Shown here in pieces: positions 63,801-64,000 of a stretch of 64,000 nucleotides of DNA. A program made the translations under genes and the position numbers. Within the stretch, counting starts at the first letter, position 1, and every line of letters begins with the position of its first letter. The DNA comes from Platycnemis pennipes. Lineage: Eukaryota; Arthropoda; Insecta; Odonata; Platycnemididae. The notes below the pieces were generated by a model that ran no database searches, had not been told where the DNA came from, and saw nothing but the letters and a program-made list of their open reading frames with translations. Where the stretch lies: contig OW121854.1 of the NCBI GenBank assembly GCA_933228895.1, positions 13,023,131 through 13,087,130 of the forward strand, written 5' to 3'.

Positions 63801-64000
63801 AACAAATACGTGTGATGTTAATGAAAAAAATTGGAAATCATAAAATGAAAGGTGCAAAGTTAAGAACACAAACATTGTTCAGAAATTATCTGCGCTCGTA
63901 TTTTCCTTTAATAATTATTAAAAAACAAGGGATAACACCAAATTTGAACAAATACGAGTGATGGTAATGAACAAAATTGGAAATAAAAAAATAATGGGTG
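56700..64000. repeat. Youngest satellite B blocks: 3,350/3,060-bp copies containing a 1,020-bp seven-monomer repeat
   Basis: Segments at 56,721, 57,700 and 57,750 recur at 60,071, 61,050 and 61,100 (offset 3,350), and 60,071 recurs at 63,131 (3,060). Within them a seven-monomer unit of 1,020 bp is repeated in tandem: lines beginning at 57,001 and 58,021 are identical, and 61,050 and 62,070 show the same step. Differences are single bases, such as TTTTCATGAAA near 57,350 against TTTTCCTGAAA near 58,370. These are the most recent amplifications in the window. Confidence 0.85.

Larger units (their letters stand above)
20229..64000 (-). repeat. Satellite array B, homogenised monomers of about 146 bp
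   Basis: An uninterrupted array runs off the right edge, roughly 300 monomers. On the plus strand each monomer reads ATTGTTCTGAAATTATTTGC, then TTTTCCTGAAATAATTCTTA, AACATTGGATCACACC, AACAAATACGTGTGATG, and one of two ends. End type 1 has ATCATAAAATGAAAGGTGCA; type 2 has AATAAAAAAATAATGGGTGC. The two types often alternate, especially beyond about 43 kb, giving a 292-bp dimer. Read on the minus strand the monomer aligns with satellite A, hence the strand given here. Many minus-strand frames of 60-145 codons occur; they follow monomer phase (438 bp is three monomers) and are not genes. Confidence 0.95.

Noticed and set aside
20368..64000. Dozens of similar 60-145-codon minus-strand frames, rich in Phe and Leu, that resemble a protein family
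   Set aside because: They are translations of the T-rich strand of a satellite. They start and end with monomer phase, one of 438 bp is simply three monomers, and there is no conserved start context or codon-level constraint visible.
20229..64000. CRISPR-like appearance: regular repeats of constant length
   Set aside because: Repeats abut directly without unique spacers, there are no cas genes, and the context is eukaryotic satellite DNA.

Overview
The window is eukaryotic, almost certainly from an invertebrate animal, with an arthropod as the best guess. The grounds are APE-type non-LTR retrotransposons, a Penelope-like element (PLE) with a GIY-YIG endonuclease and hammerhead ribozymes, a short candidate GT-AG intron, and very long AT-rich satellite arrays. 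There is no bacterial gene organisation and no host protein-coding gene that I can support. The species cannot be determined from what is visible.

Layout. (1) 1-2,346, minus strand: a stop-free reading frame for the endonuclease/reverse transcriptase protein of a non-LTR retrotransposon. It is cut only by the left window edge and carries a 2A-like DVSLNPGP motif ahead of the endonuclease. (2) 2,512-3,068, minus: a broken Mutator-like transposase with a candidate 105-bp intron. (3) About 3,705-6,710, minus: a second, decayed non-LTR retrotransposon. It is split by a 1,257-bp PLE insertion (3,841-5,097) flanked by a 12-bp target-site duplication. The PLE consists of two head-to-head partial copies, each ending in a hammerhead ribozyme motif. 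(4) About 6,710-19,650: satellite array A, diverged monomers of about 146 bp. (5) About 19,670-20,228: two tandem 325-bp units, each with a tRNA-like cloverleaf inside a short inverted repeat. (6) About 20,229-64,000, running off the right edge: satellite array B, also about 146 bp per monomer, far more homogeneous, with multi-kilobase block duplications.

The two satellites are related. The B monomer read on the minus strand aligns without gaps to the A monomer read on the plus strand over at least 62 bp (52 matches counted by eye). The window therefore holds one satellite family in two opposite orientations, an old diverged side and a young homogenised side, with the tRNA-like cassettes at the switch point. 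No genes act together here; the content is the history of mobile elements and satellite turnover. The short open frames across the satellites look like by-products of a T-rich strand with few stop codons.
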